A stretch of DNA of 64,000 nt from Pantoea coffeiphila (GTDB taxonomy: Bacteria; Pseudomonadota; Gammaproteobacteria; Enterobacterales; Enterobacteriaceae): positions 744,001 through 808,000 of the forward strand of contig NZ_JAFBFW010000001.1 of assembly GCF_016909495.1 (NCBI RefSeq), read 5' to 3'. Within the stretch, counting starts at the first letter, position 1. Each line of letters opens with the position of its first letter. Positions 57,824 through 64,000 of this stretch are shown here, one piece after another. The notes under the pieces were generated by a model. That model did not search any database, was not told the origin of the DNA, and worked only from the letters and a program-made list of their open reading frames with translations. The position numbers and the translations under genes were made by a program.

Positions 57824-58924
57824 CTAGTCAGACATCAGGCGTAGTTGCTTCATTGCGCTTTCTAACTGCGCAGTCGCTATTTTGCCGTCGTCGGCAAGCA
57901 GCTTCAGCGCGCACAGGGCAATCCATTCGGCGCGGGGAGCGTTCGCCCCGTCGCGGCGCAGGGAATCTGAACCCACAGCCATAAACCGTCCGGGGATAAA
58001 CGGTTTCAGCTGCGTGGCAATCAGATGGTGATAATCGGTAACGGCTATCACCGGGGAATCCTCTCCCGCCATGCAGCGGTGCAGATGCGAAAGGGATAAT
58101 TCATCAGCATCGTCAGCCAGCGAGGCCAGCTGCGCCGCTTCTGCCTCCTGCGCCAGCCGGGTATAGCTGGGGCAGCTCCAGACATCAGAACTGACGCCCC
58201 AGTGCTGCTCCAGAATCGCCGCGGCCTTGAGCACGCGCGACAGCGATTTTCCCGCGCCGCACAGGCGAACGTGCAGGTCATTTGGGGGATTATCACGGCG
58301 AATACGATACATCCCCTTCCAGGCCATCTCCCCATCGCACGCCGTTAAATCGGGTAAAACGACCCGCTCACCATGCGTGGCGATATAGGCTATTTTATGC
58401 CGATCGTCCAGATACAGCGAGCGCAGGGCGTGGCTGACAATTGCGCGGGTTTCCTGCGCATTGGCCGGATCGTAAGGCAGACAGTCCTGAATTGCCGTCA
58501 CGCCGATTGGAAACCAGGGCAACACGCCTTTCGGTAAAAAGCTGTCGCCATCATCCGCGAGGTTAAGAAAGATAGCCCGCCGGTTAACTTCAGTCAGCAG
58601 CGTCCTCAATGCTTCCGGCCTTTCGGTATTGATGCAGTAAAAAACGGGCTTTTCATAATGTGCCTGGCCGTGGCTGAACCACAGCGGCCAGGCGGTCTGG
58701 AGTGCGCCACGGCTTTTATCGGGCATCGCGGCGAGATCGCCTCTAATCAGCCAGGCACAATCCGACATTCCGTCTTTATCGGCCATCTGCTGCATCAGCC
58801 AGTTAATAAAGCGCCTGGGTGTGTCCTGCGCCCGGGCACGCTGTTCGATAAAGGTCAGACACGCCAGGGCAGCCTGCCTGGAGTGTTCGCTAAAGCCGGG
58901 GTAAAGCGGCACGGCATTATTCAT
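57824..58924 (-). CDS. E1-like protein lacking the thiamine-diphosphate domain (AceE C-terminal half)
   Basis: A 366-aa protein aligning to the middle and C-terminal domains of AceE. Examples: VSHALRSLYLDDRHKIAYIA against the AceE region with DGLERMY, DLHVRLCGAGKSLSRVLKAA against VQLLGSGSILRHVREAA, GVSSDVWSCPSYTRLAQEA against GVGSDVYSVTSFTELARDG, and late AVGSDSLRRDGA against GTDGFGRSDS. There is no GDG...NN cofactor motif and no N-terminal AceE domain. The frame is clean, without stops or shifts, so it is a maintained gene, not a fresh fragment. It may act as an E1 regulatory or partner subunit. It shares upstream dyads with the AceE paralog. Confidence 0.82.
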   Translation of the reverse strand: MNNAVPLYPGFSEHSRQAALACLTFIEQRARAQDTPRRFINWLMQQMADKDGMSDCAWLIRGDLAAMPDKSRGALQTAWPLWFSHGQAHYEKPVFYCINTERPEALRTLLTEVNRRAIFLNLADDGDSFLPKGVLPWFPIGVTAIQDCLPYDPANAQETRAIVSHALRSLYLDDRHKIAYIATHGERVVLPDLTACDGEMAWKGMYRIRRDNPPNDLHVRLCGAGKSLSRVLKAAAILEQHWGVSSDVWSCPSYTRLAQEAEAAQLASLADDADELSLSHLHRCMAGEDSPVIAVTDYHHLIATQLKPFIPGRFMAVGSDSLRRDGANAPRAEWIALCALKLLADDGKIATAQLESAMKQLRLMSD

Positions 58925-58957
58925 GCACTCATTCCTGTATTGTCGCCGAAGCATTCG

Positions 58958-58986
58958 ATTGCAAATGCAATGATTGTAATTGCAAC
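58958..58986. promoter_or_regulatory. Two phased operator-like dyads before the E1-like gene
   Basis: ATTGCAAATGCAAT (58958-58971, a perfect palindrome) and ATTGTAATTGCAAC (58973-58986) are again exactly 15 bp apart and lie about 35 bases before the E1-like start. They match the array at 57258-57301. Confidence 0.75.
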
Positions 58987-59049
58987 AATATAAGCCGTCA
59001 ATCTCCCTTCCAGTGGATGCCTGGAAAAATGAATGGGCGACGAAAGTAG

Positions 59050-59199
59050 AATGAGAAGTTGGCCGGTTCGCCGTCCGCGCAGGAGGTGCGTCAGAGAGTG
59101 CAGGAATACTGCGCGAGTCAGGCGAACAGTAAACCCAATTTCGCTATTGGTGATAGCTGGAGCCGCTCACAGCGGGTGATTGATAACGTGATGAAGTAA
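59050..59199 (+). pseudogene. Possible 3' remnant of a coding gene
   Basis: This frame reads NEKLAGSPSAQEVRQRVQEY, then CASQANSKPNFAIGDSWSRS and QRVIDNVMK before TAA 59197. Composition looks protein-like, but no start with a ribosome site is present and a TAG lies directly upstream at 59047. It may be the end of a small secreted protein gene whose front was lost. No family recognised. Confidence 0.3.
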
Positions 59200-59202
59200 G
59201 GC

Positions 59203-59231
59203 ACAAAAAAATGGCCCTTGCAAAAGGGCCA
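59203..59231 (-). terminator. Terminator after the aminotransferase gene
   Basis: On the minus strand TGGCCCTT-TTGC-AAGGGCCA is followed by a run of T residues (59204-59211 as A on plus). Located 19 bases beyond the aminotransferase stop. Confidence 0.88.
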
Positions 59232-59249
59232 GAGGAATAAGCTGAGCGA

Positions 59250-60437
59250 TTACTGCGGCAGCGAGGCCTTCAGGCGTCTTGCCGCTTCGGCCAGGTTAGC
59301 TTCAGACACCGTCGAATAGGACAGGCGCAGCGTTGAAGTATCCGGACGATCGCAGTAGAAGAACTCACCGGGAACGTAGACTACGCCGTTATTCAGCGTG
59401 GTTTTCAGCCACTCGGTGGTGTTAAACGCCTCGGTAAAGGTGGCCCACAGGAACATCCCGCCCTGCGGACGGTGGAAGCGAATGCGATCGCCCAGCTCGT
59501 TTTGCAGCGCCGACACCAGCGCATCACACTTCTGCTGATAGGCCTTGCTGATTAACGCAATCTGCGGACGCAGACGGCCGCTTTCCAGATAGTGGCGGGT
59601 CAGCGCCTGTGACAGTGAACTGGTGTGCAGATCGGTGGCCTGCTTGAGGATCACCGCCTGCTGTTTTAACCACGATGGCAGAGTGATCCAGCCCACGCGT
59701 GCGCCCGGGGCCAGGATCTTGGAAAACGTTGAGGTGTAGATCACCTGCTCGCCAACGCCAATCGCCTGCGCGTGGGACTTCAGCGTGCGGAAGGTTTCGC
59801 CGGAGAAGTTGATTTCGCTGTACGGGTCGTCTTCGAAAATCAGGAAGTCATAGCGAGCGGCCAGTGCCACCAGCTGCTGACGACGCGCATCGGAAAGCGT
59901 GACGCCGCCCGGGTTGCCGAAGGTCGGCACGATGTAAACGGCTTTAATCGGGGTCTGTTTAACCAGCTCTTCCAGCTCGTCAACAATCATCCCTTCGCCG
60001 TCGGTGCCCACCGATTTCAGCTCGGCTTCGGCCAGCTGGAACACCTGGAGCGCCGCCAGGTAGGTAGGGCGCTCAACCACAATCACATCACCGGGATTGA
60101 TGATTGCCCGCGCCACAATATCCAGCGACTGCTGCGAACCGGAGGTGATGACCACATCGTCCGGCGTGCACTGAATGCCGCGCTCCGCCGAAATCTGACA
60201 GATCGCTTCACGTAATTTCGGGTCACCCTCGCTCAGACCGTACTGAAACGCATTGTGACCGTCTTCAGTCAGCACGCGGTCCATAGCGATTCTCAGGCCT
60301 TCCGTATCGAACAGATCCGGATTTGGAATTCCTCCGCCCAACGAGATCACACCTTCCATCTTGCTGTGTTTTAACAGCTCACGGATTGCCGATGACTGAA
60401 GGTCTTTAACTCTGTTGGCCAACTTCTGCGACGACAT
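59250..60437 (-). CDS. PLP-dependent aminotransferase (fold I, LysN/Aro8-like)
   Basis: A 395-aa class I/II aminotransferase related to 2-aminoadipate/aromatic aminotransferases and the MocR C-terminal domain. Blocks: VISLGGGIPNPDLFDTEGLR, the cofactor loop TSGSQQSLDIVARAIINPGD, VPTFGNPGGVT, FEDDPYSEINF, the PLP-lysine region YTSTFSKILAPGARVGW and the late STLRLSYST with the carboxylate-binding Arg. No DNA-binding domain is fused. Substrate unknown. Own ribosome site (AAAAGGTAAGTGTT); 95 bases after the second aminotransferase gene, so it may or may not share its transcript. Confidence 0.92.
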   Translation of the reverse strand: MSSQKLANRVKDLQSSAIRELLKHSKMEGVISLGGGIPNPDLFDTEGLRIAMDRVLTEDGHNAFQYGLSEGDPKLREAICQISAERGIQCTPDDVVITSGSQQSLDIVARAIINPGDVIVVERPTYLAALQVFQLAEAELKSVGTDGEGMIVDELEELVKQTPIKAVYIVPTFGNPGGVTLSDARRQQLVALAARYDFLIFEDDPYSEINFSGETFRTLKSHAQAIGVGEQVIYTSTFSKILAPGARVGWITLPSWLKQQAVILKQATDLHTSSLSQALTRHYLESGRLRPQIALISKAYQQKCDALVSALQNELGDRIRFHRPQGGMFLWATFTEAFNTTEWLKTTLNNGVVYVPGEFFYCDRPDTSTLRLSYSTVSEANLAEAARRLKASLPQ

Positions 60438-60532
60438 AACACTTACCTTTTCTTTATTTTAGTGTTGAATTTATACCATAAGTCGCCAAAGAAAATAGCA
60501 GGTAAGCGCCTCTCGCACCCACCTGCCGCAAA

Positions 60533-61666
60533 TTATTTCAGCTCGTCCTGCAGTTCGCGCAGATACTGGCTGACCCGGACCAGGCCTTTTTTCATCACCT
60601 CGCCGTTATTGGCAAAGCCGATACGCACATAGCCCTCCATATCCATCGCCTCGCCGGGAGTGAACATCACCCCGTAGCGCTCCAGCAGACCGATACAAAA
60701 CTGGCGGGAACCCAGCGGCAAATGGTATTTCAGCAGCGCCGTAGTACCGGCCTGCGGCTTGATATAGTCGATAAGCGGCTCGCGGCTCACCCACTCATCC
60801 AGCAGCTGCAAATTGTCGCGCAGCATCGTCTGGTTACGGCTGAGAATTTTATCGCGATTTTCCAGCGCGATCGTGGCGAAGTAGTCATCCAGCACGCCAA
60901 CGCTGACCGTGTTGTAATCGCGGTGGATCTCTACCGCCTTCAGCAGCGATTCCGGGCCAGCCATCCAGCCGAGGCGCAACCCCGCCAGCGAGTAAGTTTT
61001 TGACATGCTGGCGGTGCTGATGCCCTTCTCGTACAGATCGGCCACCGCTGCGCTGTAGCCGTCGCCGACCTGATTGGTGCCGCGATACACTTCATCGCAC
61101 AGCAGCCAGGCCCCGGCCTCCCGCGCCACCGCCACAATCTCCTTCAGCAGCGCTTCATCCATCAGCGCGCCGGTGGGGTTATTCGGGTTATTGATGGCGA
61201 TCAGCCGGGTTTTATCATCAATCAGCGAATTCAGCTCGGCCACATCCGGCAGAAAACCGTTCTCCTCGCGCAGCGGCAGGATCTTTACTTCCGCGCCGAG
61301 GCTGGCGGGGATCGAGTAGTGCTGCTGGTAGGTCGGCAGCACGGAAATCACCGTATCGCCCGGCTCCACCAGCGCCTGATAAATCAGCGCATTAGCACCG
61401 ATAGCGCCGTGGGCAATCAGGATATTGTCAGCCGACTGCGCCCGGTACTGCATCGAAATCACCCGGCGCAGCCGCTCGGAGCCGGTTATAGCCCCGTAGG
61501 TCATTTTGATGTTCAGCATCTCATCCAGCACCGCAGCGGTATCGCCCGACATCGCCAGCAGCTGCCGCATGGTCAGCGACTCCACGCAGGTTTCCGCCAG
61601 GTTGTACTCGCAGTGGTTTTCCCACTCGTTCATCCACTGTTCAACGCCAAAAGGTCTGATTTTCAT
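60533..61666 (-). CDS. PLP-dependent aminotransferase in the ornithine-cyclodeaminase-like operon
   Basis: A 377-aa fold-I aminotransferase. Cofactor and substrate motifs are IAHGAIGANALIYQALVEPG, INNPNNPTGALMDEALLKEI, LLCDEVYRGT, the PLP-lysine block ASMSKTYSLAGLRLGW and EGYVRIGFANN. One base separates it from the upstream OCD-like gene, so they are co-transcribed and coupled. The pair suggests catabolism of a basic or branched amino acid, including possibly a D-amino acid. It is not a close match to the neighbouring aminotransferase at 59250. Confidence 0.9.
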   Translation of the reverse strand: MKIRPFGVEQWMNEWENHCEYNLAETCVESLTMRQLLAMSGDTAAVLDEMLNIKMTYGAITGSERLRRVISMQYRAQSADNILIAHGAIGANALIYQALVEPGDTVISVLPTYQQHYSIPASLGAEVKILPLREENGFLPDVAELNSLIDDKTRLIAINNPNNPTGALMDEALLKEIVAVAREAGAWLLCDEVYRGTNQVGDGYSAAVADLYEKGISTASMSKTYSLAGLRLGWMAGPESLLKAVEIHRDYNTVSVGVLDDYFATIALENRDKILSRNQTMLRDNLQLLDEWVSREPLIDYIKPQAGTTALLKYHLPLGSRQFCIGLLERYGVMFTPGEAMDMEGYVRIGFANNGEVMKKGLVRVSQYLRELQDELK

Positions 61667-61667
61667 G

Positions 61668-62630
61668 TTATTTATCCTGTTGGTTAAGATAAGTCAGCAT
61701 CGCATCGGCGATAGCGATATCTTCCAGCCCCAGCCCAAGGGAGCGGAAGTAAACGTGCCGTGAGTAATCGGGTTTAGCCGCGGCCTGGGTCACCAGTTCC
61801 GGCAGGTCGCCGCGTATATCCGCACTGTTCCAGCCGTGCTCCGCCTCCGCGATAATCATTTCACCGGCGGAGCCCGGCGTGGTCTGGCGATAATCGCAGT
61901 ACACGTCCATCGCGTTCAGCGCAGCCGGCGGGATCTCGTGCGCGCCCGGCGCGTTGGTGCTGATGGAAGTAATCAGGCACGGCCGCGTCAGCAGTGCCGT
62001 ATCGACCACCGGCGTGGCGGAAGAGGTACACAGCATCAGCACATCGGTATTCTCCAGCGCATCTTCAACACGGGTGAAGATTTTCAGCCGTCCATCCGCC
62101 ATCCCCAGCTCCCGGTTGAGATCCTCCGCATTCGGTGCAGAATTTCTGCTAAGAACGCGAATTTCCTGCCAGTCGCGCAGCGCCAGCACGTGGCGCAGAT
62201 GGGCAAGCCCTACCGCACCGCTGCCGATCAGCGTCAGGGTCCGCGCCTCGGCCGGGGCCAGCAAATCCACCGCCAGCGCGGTGGTGGCCGCCGTGCGCTC
62301 AACCGTCAGCAGCGTGGCATCGCACAGCAGCAGCGGCATGCCGGTTTCCGTCGACATCAGCAGCGTCCAGGCGGTAATCAGCGGTTTATCGGGCGTCACC
62401 AGATACGGGGAAATCTTCACCCCCAGCCGCTGCTGTGGCATATCCACGCCAAAATAATTAATAAAATCCCCTTTGCGATCGGGCAGCAGCACCACTTTCT
62501 GCGCGGGCTGTACCGCTTCACCGCGCGCAAGGTGAGTGAATACCCGACGCAGAGCCACCATCACATCAATATTTTTCAGCAGCGCGGCCGTCTGTTCAGC
62601 CGTCACAATCGGAATCGCCGTCGGCGTCAT
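61668..62630 (-). CDS. Ornithine cyclodeaminase/mu-crystallin family protein
   Basis: A 320-aa NAD(P)-binding protein of the OCD family. The Rossmann loop TLIGSGAVGLAHLRHVLALR is intact. Other family blocks are TAWTLLMSTETGMPLLLCDA, RTAATTALAVDLLAPAEART, TSISTNAPGAHEIPP and a late DIAIADAMLTYL. Members include ornithine cyclodeaminase, alanine dehydrogenase, ketimine reductase and the DauB protein of D-arginine catabolism. Good ribosome site AAAAGGAAGCAAA. Divergent from a DauR-like regulator 178 bases away. Confidence 0.92.
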   Translation of the reverse strand: MTPTAIPIVTAEQTAALLKNIDVMVALRRVFTHLARGEAVQPAQKVVLLPDRKGDFINYFGVDMPQQRLGVKISPYLVTPDKPLITAWTLLMSTETGMPLLLCDATLLTVERTAATTALAVDLLAPAEARTLTLIGSGAVGLAHLRHVLALRDWQEIRVLSRNSAPNAEDLNRELGMADGRLKIFTRVEDALENTDVLMLCTSSATPVVDTALLTRPCLITSISTNAPGAHEIPPAALNAMDVYCDYRQTTPGSAGEMIIAEAEHGWNSADIRGDLPELVTQAAAKPDYSRHVYFRSLGLGLEDIAIADAMLTYLNQQDK

Positions 62631-62808
62631 TTTGCTTCCTTTTTACCCACTCGGCTCGATAATCGAGAATTATTGTGAACTAAAAAGTACATGATGCACT
62701 TTTTGTTTACAATGAAAATCTGATTGCGTAAAACAGAACGGCAGAAGCGAACATCGCGCGGCATAAATCGGCTATGATTGGCGCCCGCAGAACTAAGAGG
62801 ACAACACA

Positions 62809-63435
62809 GTGGCAAACGTAACGCTCAGCGAAAAAACGCCCTTCCCGCTGCTAAAATCAATGGCGGACGGCATCGCTGCGCTGTTCTTTCCCAGCGTTGA
62901 GGTGGTTATCCACGACGTGGCCGCAGGCAAAGTGGCGTATATCGCCAATAACCTGTCGCAGCGCAATATTGGCGATGATGCCGGGCTGGATGAGTTTGAA
63001 GGCCAGACGCTGGCCGCCGTCACCGGGCCTTACGAGAAGCTGAACTGGGACGGCAAAAAGATGCGTTCGGTGACCATCGCCACGGGAAATGAAACTGATC
63101 CCGGCTATCTGCTGTGCATTAACTTCAGCACCGCGCCCTTTGAAGAAGCGCGCAACGCCCTGGAGCTGTTTTTGTCCGTCACCCGCCTGCAGCCGCAGCC
63201 GGAAGCTCTGTTCCGCGACGACTGGCAGGAGAAAATCAACACCTTCCTGCACGACTGGATACGGCGTGAAAACACCTCGCTGAGCGCGCTGACCCGCGGA
63301 CAGAAAAAGGATCTGGTGATGGATCTACATAAGGAAGGGGCGTTCCGGGCAAAAAACTCGGCGGATTACATCGCCAGCGTGCTGTCGCTGGGGCGCACCA
63401 CCGTTTATAAATATCTGCGCGAACTGAAAAGCTGA
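62809..63435 (+). CDS. YheO/DauR-like transcriptional regulator (PAS + HTH)
   Basis: A 208-aa regulator: N-terminal PAS-like YheO domain (about 10-120; FFPSVEVVIHDVAAGKVAYI, ANNLSQRNIGD, YLLCINFSTAPFEEARN) and C-terminal DauR-type helix-turn-helix (LHKEGAFRAKNSADYIASVL, SLGRTTVYKYLREL). In Pseudomonas, DauR represses the dauBA genes for D-arginine catabolism, where DauB is an OCD-family protein; here the divergent gene is also of that family. Ribosome site AAGAGGACAACACA precedes GTG 62809. Confidence 0.9.
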   Translation: MANVTLSEKTPFPLLKSMADGIAALFFPSVEVVIHDVAAGKVAYIANNLSQRNIGDDAGLDEFEGQTLAAVTGPYEKLNWDGKKMRSVTIATGNETDPGYLLCINFSTAPFEEARNALELFLSVTRLQPQPEALFRDDWQEKINTFLHDWIRRENTSLSALTRGQKKDLVMDLHKEGAFRAKNSADYIASVLSLGRTTVYKYLRELKS

Positions 63436-63521
63436 AGGTTGAAGGGCTAAGTGGGTGACGGAGCAATGACCAGGCAAAGTCGCCCGCGAGTCCCTGAGGA
63501 TAAATACTCGCTCCACGCGCC

Positions 63522-63550
63522 AGTCCGGCGGCAATGACTGCCGCCGGACT
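63522..63550. terminator. Strong hairpin between convergent genes
   Basis: AGTCCGGCGGCA-ATGAC-TGCCGCCGGACT: a perfect 12-bp stem in the gap between the YheO-like gene and the converging partial gene. No T run directly follows, so it may be a terminator or a REP-like element. Confidence 0.5.
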
Positions 63551-63573
63551 GCCTGTTTCAGGCCCGGCGGGTC

Positions 63574-64000
63574 TTATTCCACCGGCAAAGCCAGAAACTC
63601 GCGCGCCTTCGCGCAGGCATCTTCCGGGTCATTCGCCAGCGTTTTCGGGAACGGCATAATCTTTTTCAGTTTCGGGAACAGCGTGCTCAGGCTGGCGCGC
63701 ACCTCCTCGTCGGTGGTCAGATAAACGTAGCCCGCACACCAGTCGCGCAGCTCGGTTTTATACTGTTTCATCCAGCGGGTGGACTGCTTCTCTTCTTCAT
63801 GCGGCTCGCGCTCGTGTCCATGCCGCGCGGGTATCCAGACAAACACCACCCGCTGCTGCTGTAGCAGAAAGTCGGTCAGGCCGTTCAGCAGACGGTTGGT
63901 TCGGTCCGGCATACCCAGCTGCGGAAAGCGGATAAACACAATCGGCCAGTGGCTGATATCAAAAATTTCGGCATCCGGCTGTGCGCCGGTGTAAACGCTC
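63574..64000 (-). CDS. Unknown cytoplasmic protein, 3' part only
   Basis: The frame is open from the right edge to the stop at 63574 (about 141 codons visible), so the start lies outside. Visible sequence: SVYTGAQPDAEIFDISHWPI, IRFPQLGMPDRTNRLLNGLT, VVFVWIPARHGHEREPHEEE, RDWCAGYVYLTTDEEVRASL, ending AREFLALPVE. No domain recognised and no membrane segment; a charged, soluble alpha/beta protein. Confidence 0.7.
   Translation of the reverse strand, partial: SVYTGAQPDAEIFDISHWPIVFIRFPQLGMPDRTNRLLNGLTDFLLQQQRVVFVWIPARHGHEREPHEEEKQSTRWMKQYKTELRDWCAGYVYLTTDEEVRASLSTLFPKLKKIMPFPKTLANDPEDACAKAREFLALPVE

Noticed and set aside
58658..58993. 111-aa plus-strand frame opposite the E1-like gene
   Set aside because: Antisense shadow extending into the operator region; no ribosome site or domain.
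61836..62678. 280-aa plus-strand frame opposite the OCD-like gene
   Set aside because: Low-complexity Arg/Gln/His composition typical of an antisense frame; OCD motifs on the other strand are clear.

Overview
The window looks like a chromosome segment of an Erwinia/Pantoea-type enterobacterium (Erwiniaceae, inferred). The backbone follows the Escherichia coli 27-min order (chaC, chaB, chaA, hslJ, kdsA, sirB1, sirB2, prmC, prfA, hemA, lolB, ispE, prs, ychH, pth, ychF), and Prs is nearly identical to the E. coli protein. Accessory blocks interrupt this backbone at several points and fill the right half. I saw no tRNA, rRNA, CRISPR array, integrase or transposase.

Layout. 1-751: start of a YchO-like inverse autotransporter. 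1495-11395: a secreted PEBP protein, an SH3 lipoprotein and a reduced type VI secretion (T6SS) island. The island has TssL-OmpA, a C-terminally truncated TssM, TagF, an FHA protein, a PP2C phosphatase, a secreted protein of unknown function and a membrane Ser/Thr kinase, but no tube, sheath, baseplate, ClpV or spike genes. Two copies of a ~200-bp palindromic-ended repeat (987-1192 and 12401-12600, opposite orientations) bracket this block together with chaC. 12695-19350: a complete sucrose PTS regulon, scrK-scrY-scrA-scrB-scrR, lying between chaC and chaB, which are neighbours in E. coli. 19460-29870: conserved housekeeping genes (the hemA-prfA-prmC-sirB2-sirB1-kdsA operon running left, lolB-ispE-prs running right). 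30041-33779: LysR/MFS pair and a diguanylate cyclase. 33923-38038: ychH, pth and ychF, with a SulP transporter inserted between pth and ychF.

From 38140 the content is accessory and patchy: a broken Fic gene, a TetR/DHFR-like pair sharing a clear operator, an AraC-controlled AaeA/AaeX/AaeB-like efflux operon, and a LysR-controlled eight-gene operon (51628 down to 44835). Six of its eight products carry export signals: a Tat-type zinc alcohol dehydrogenase, a cupin, a two-domain carboxymuconolactone-decarboxylase-like protein, a cytochrome P460, an alpha/beta hydrolase and a cyclophilin-like protein. The other two are an SDR and an MFS exporter. Then come a MerR/DUF2938 pair and a MarR-centred module at 54525-58990. 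That module pairs a second AceE-type pyruvate dehydrogenase E1 with an E1-like protein that has lost the thiamine-diphosphate domain, and arrays of near-identical 14-bp dyads set 15 bp apart lie in front of all three genes. The right end holds an aminotransferase, an ornithine-cyclodeaminase-like/aminotransferase operon with a divergent YheO/DauR-like regulator, and a partial unknown gene.

The most novel-looking items are the MarR/double-E1 module with its phased operator array, the exported redox operon with a decayed copy of its control region 1.4 kb downstream, and the T6SS phospho-signalling remnant bracketed by inverted repeats. All product calls are from reading the sequence; no database search was run.
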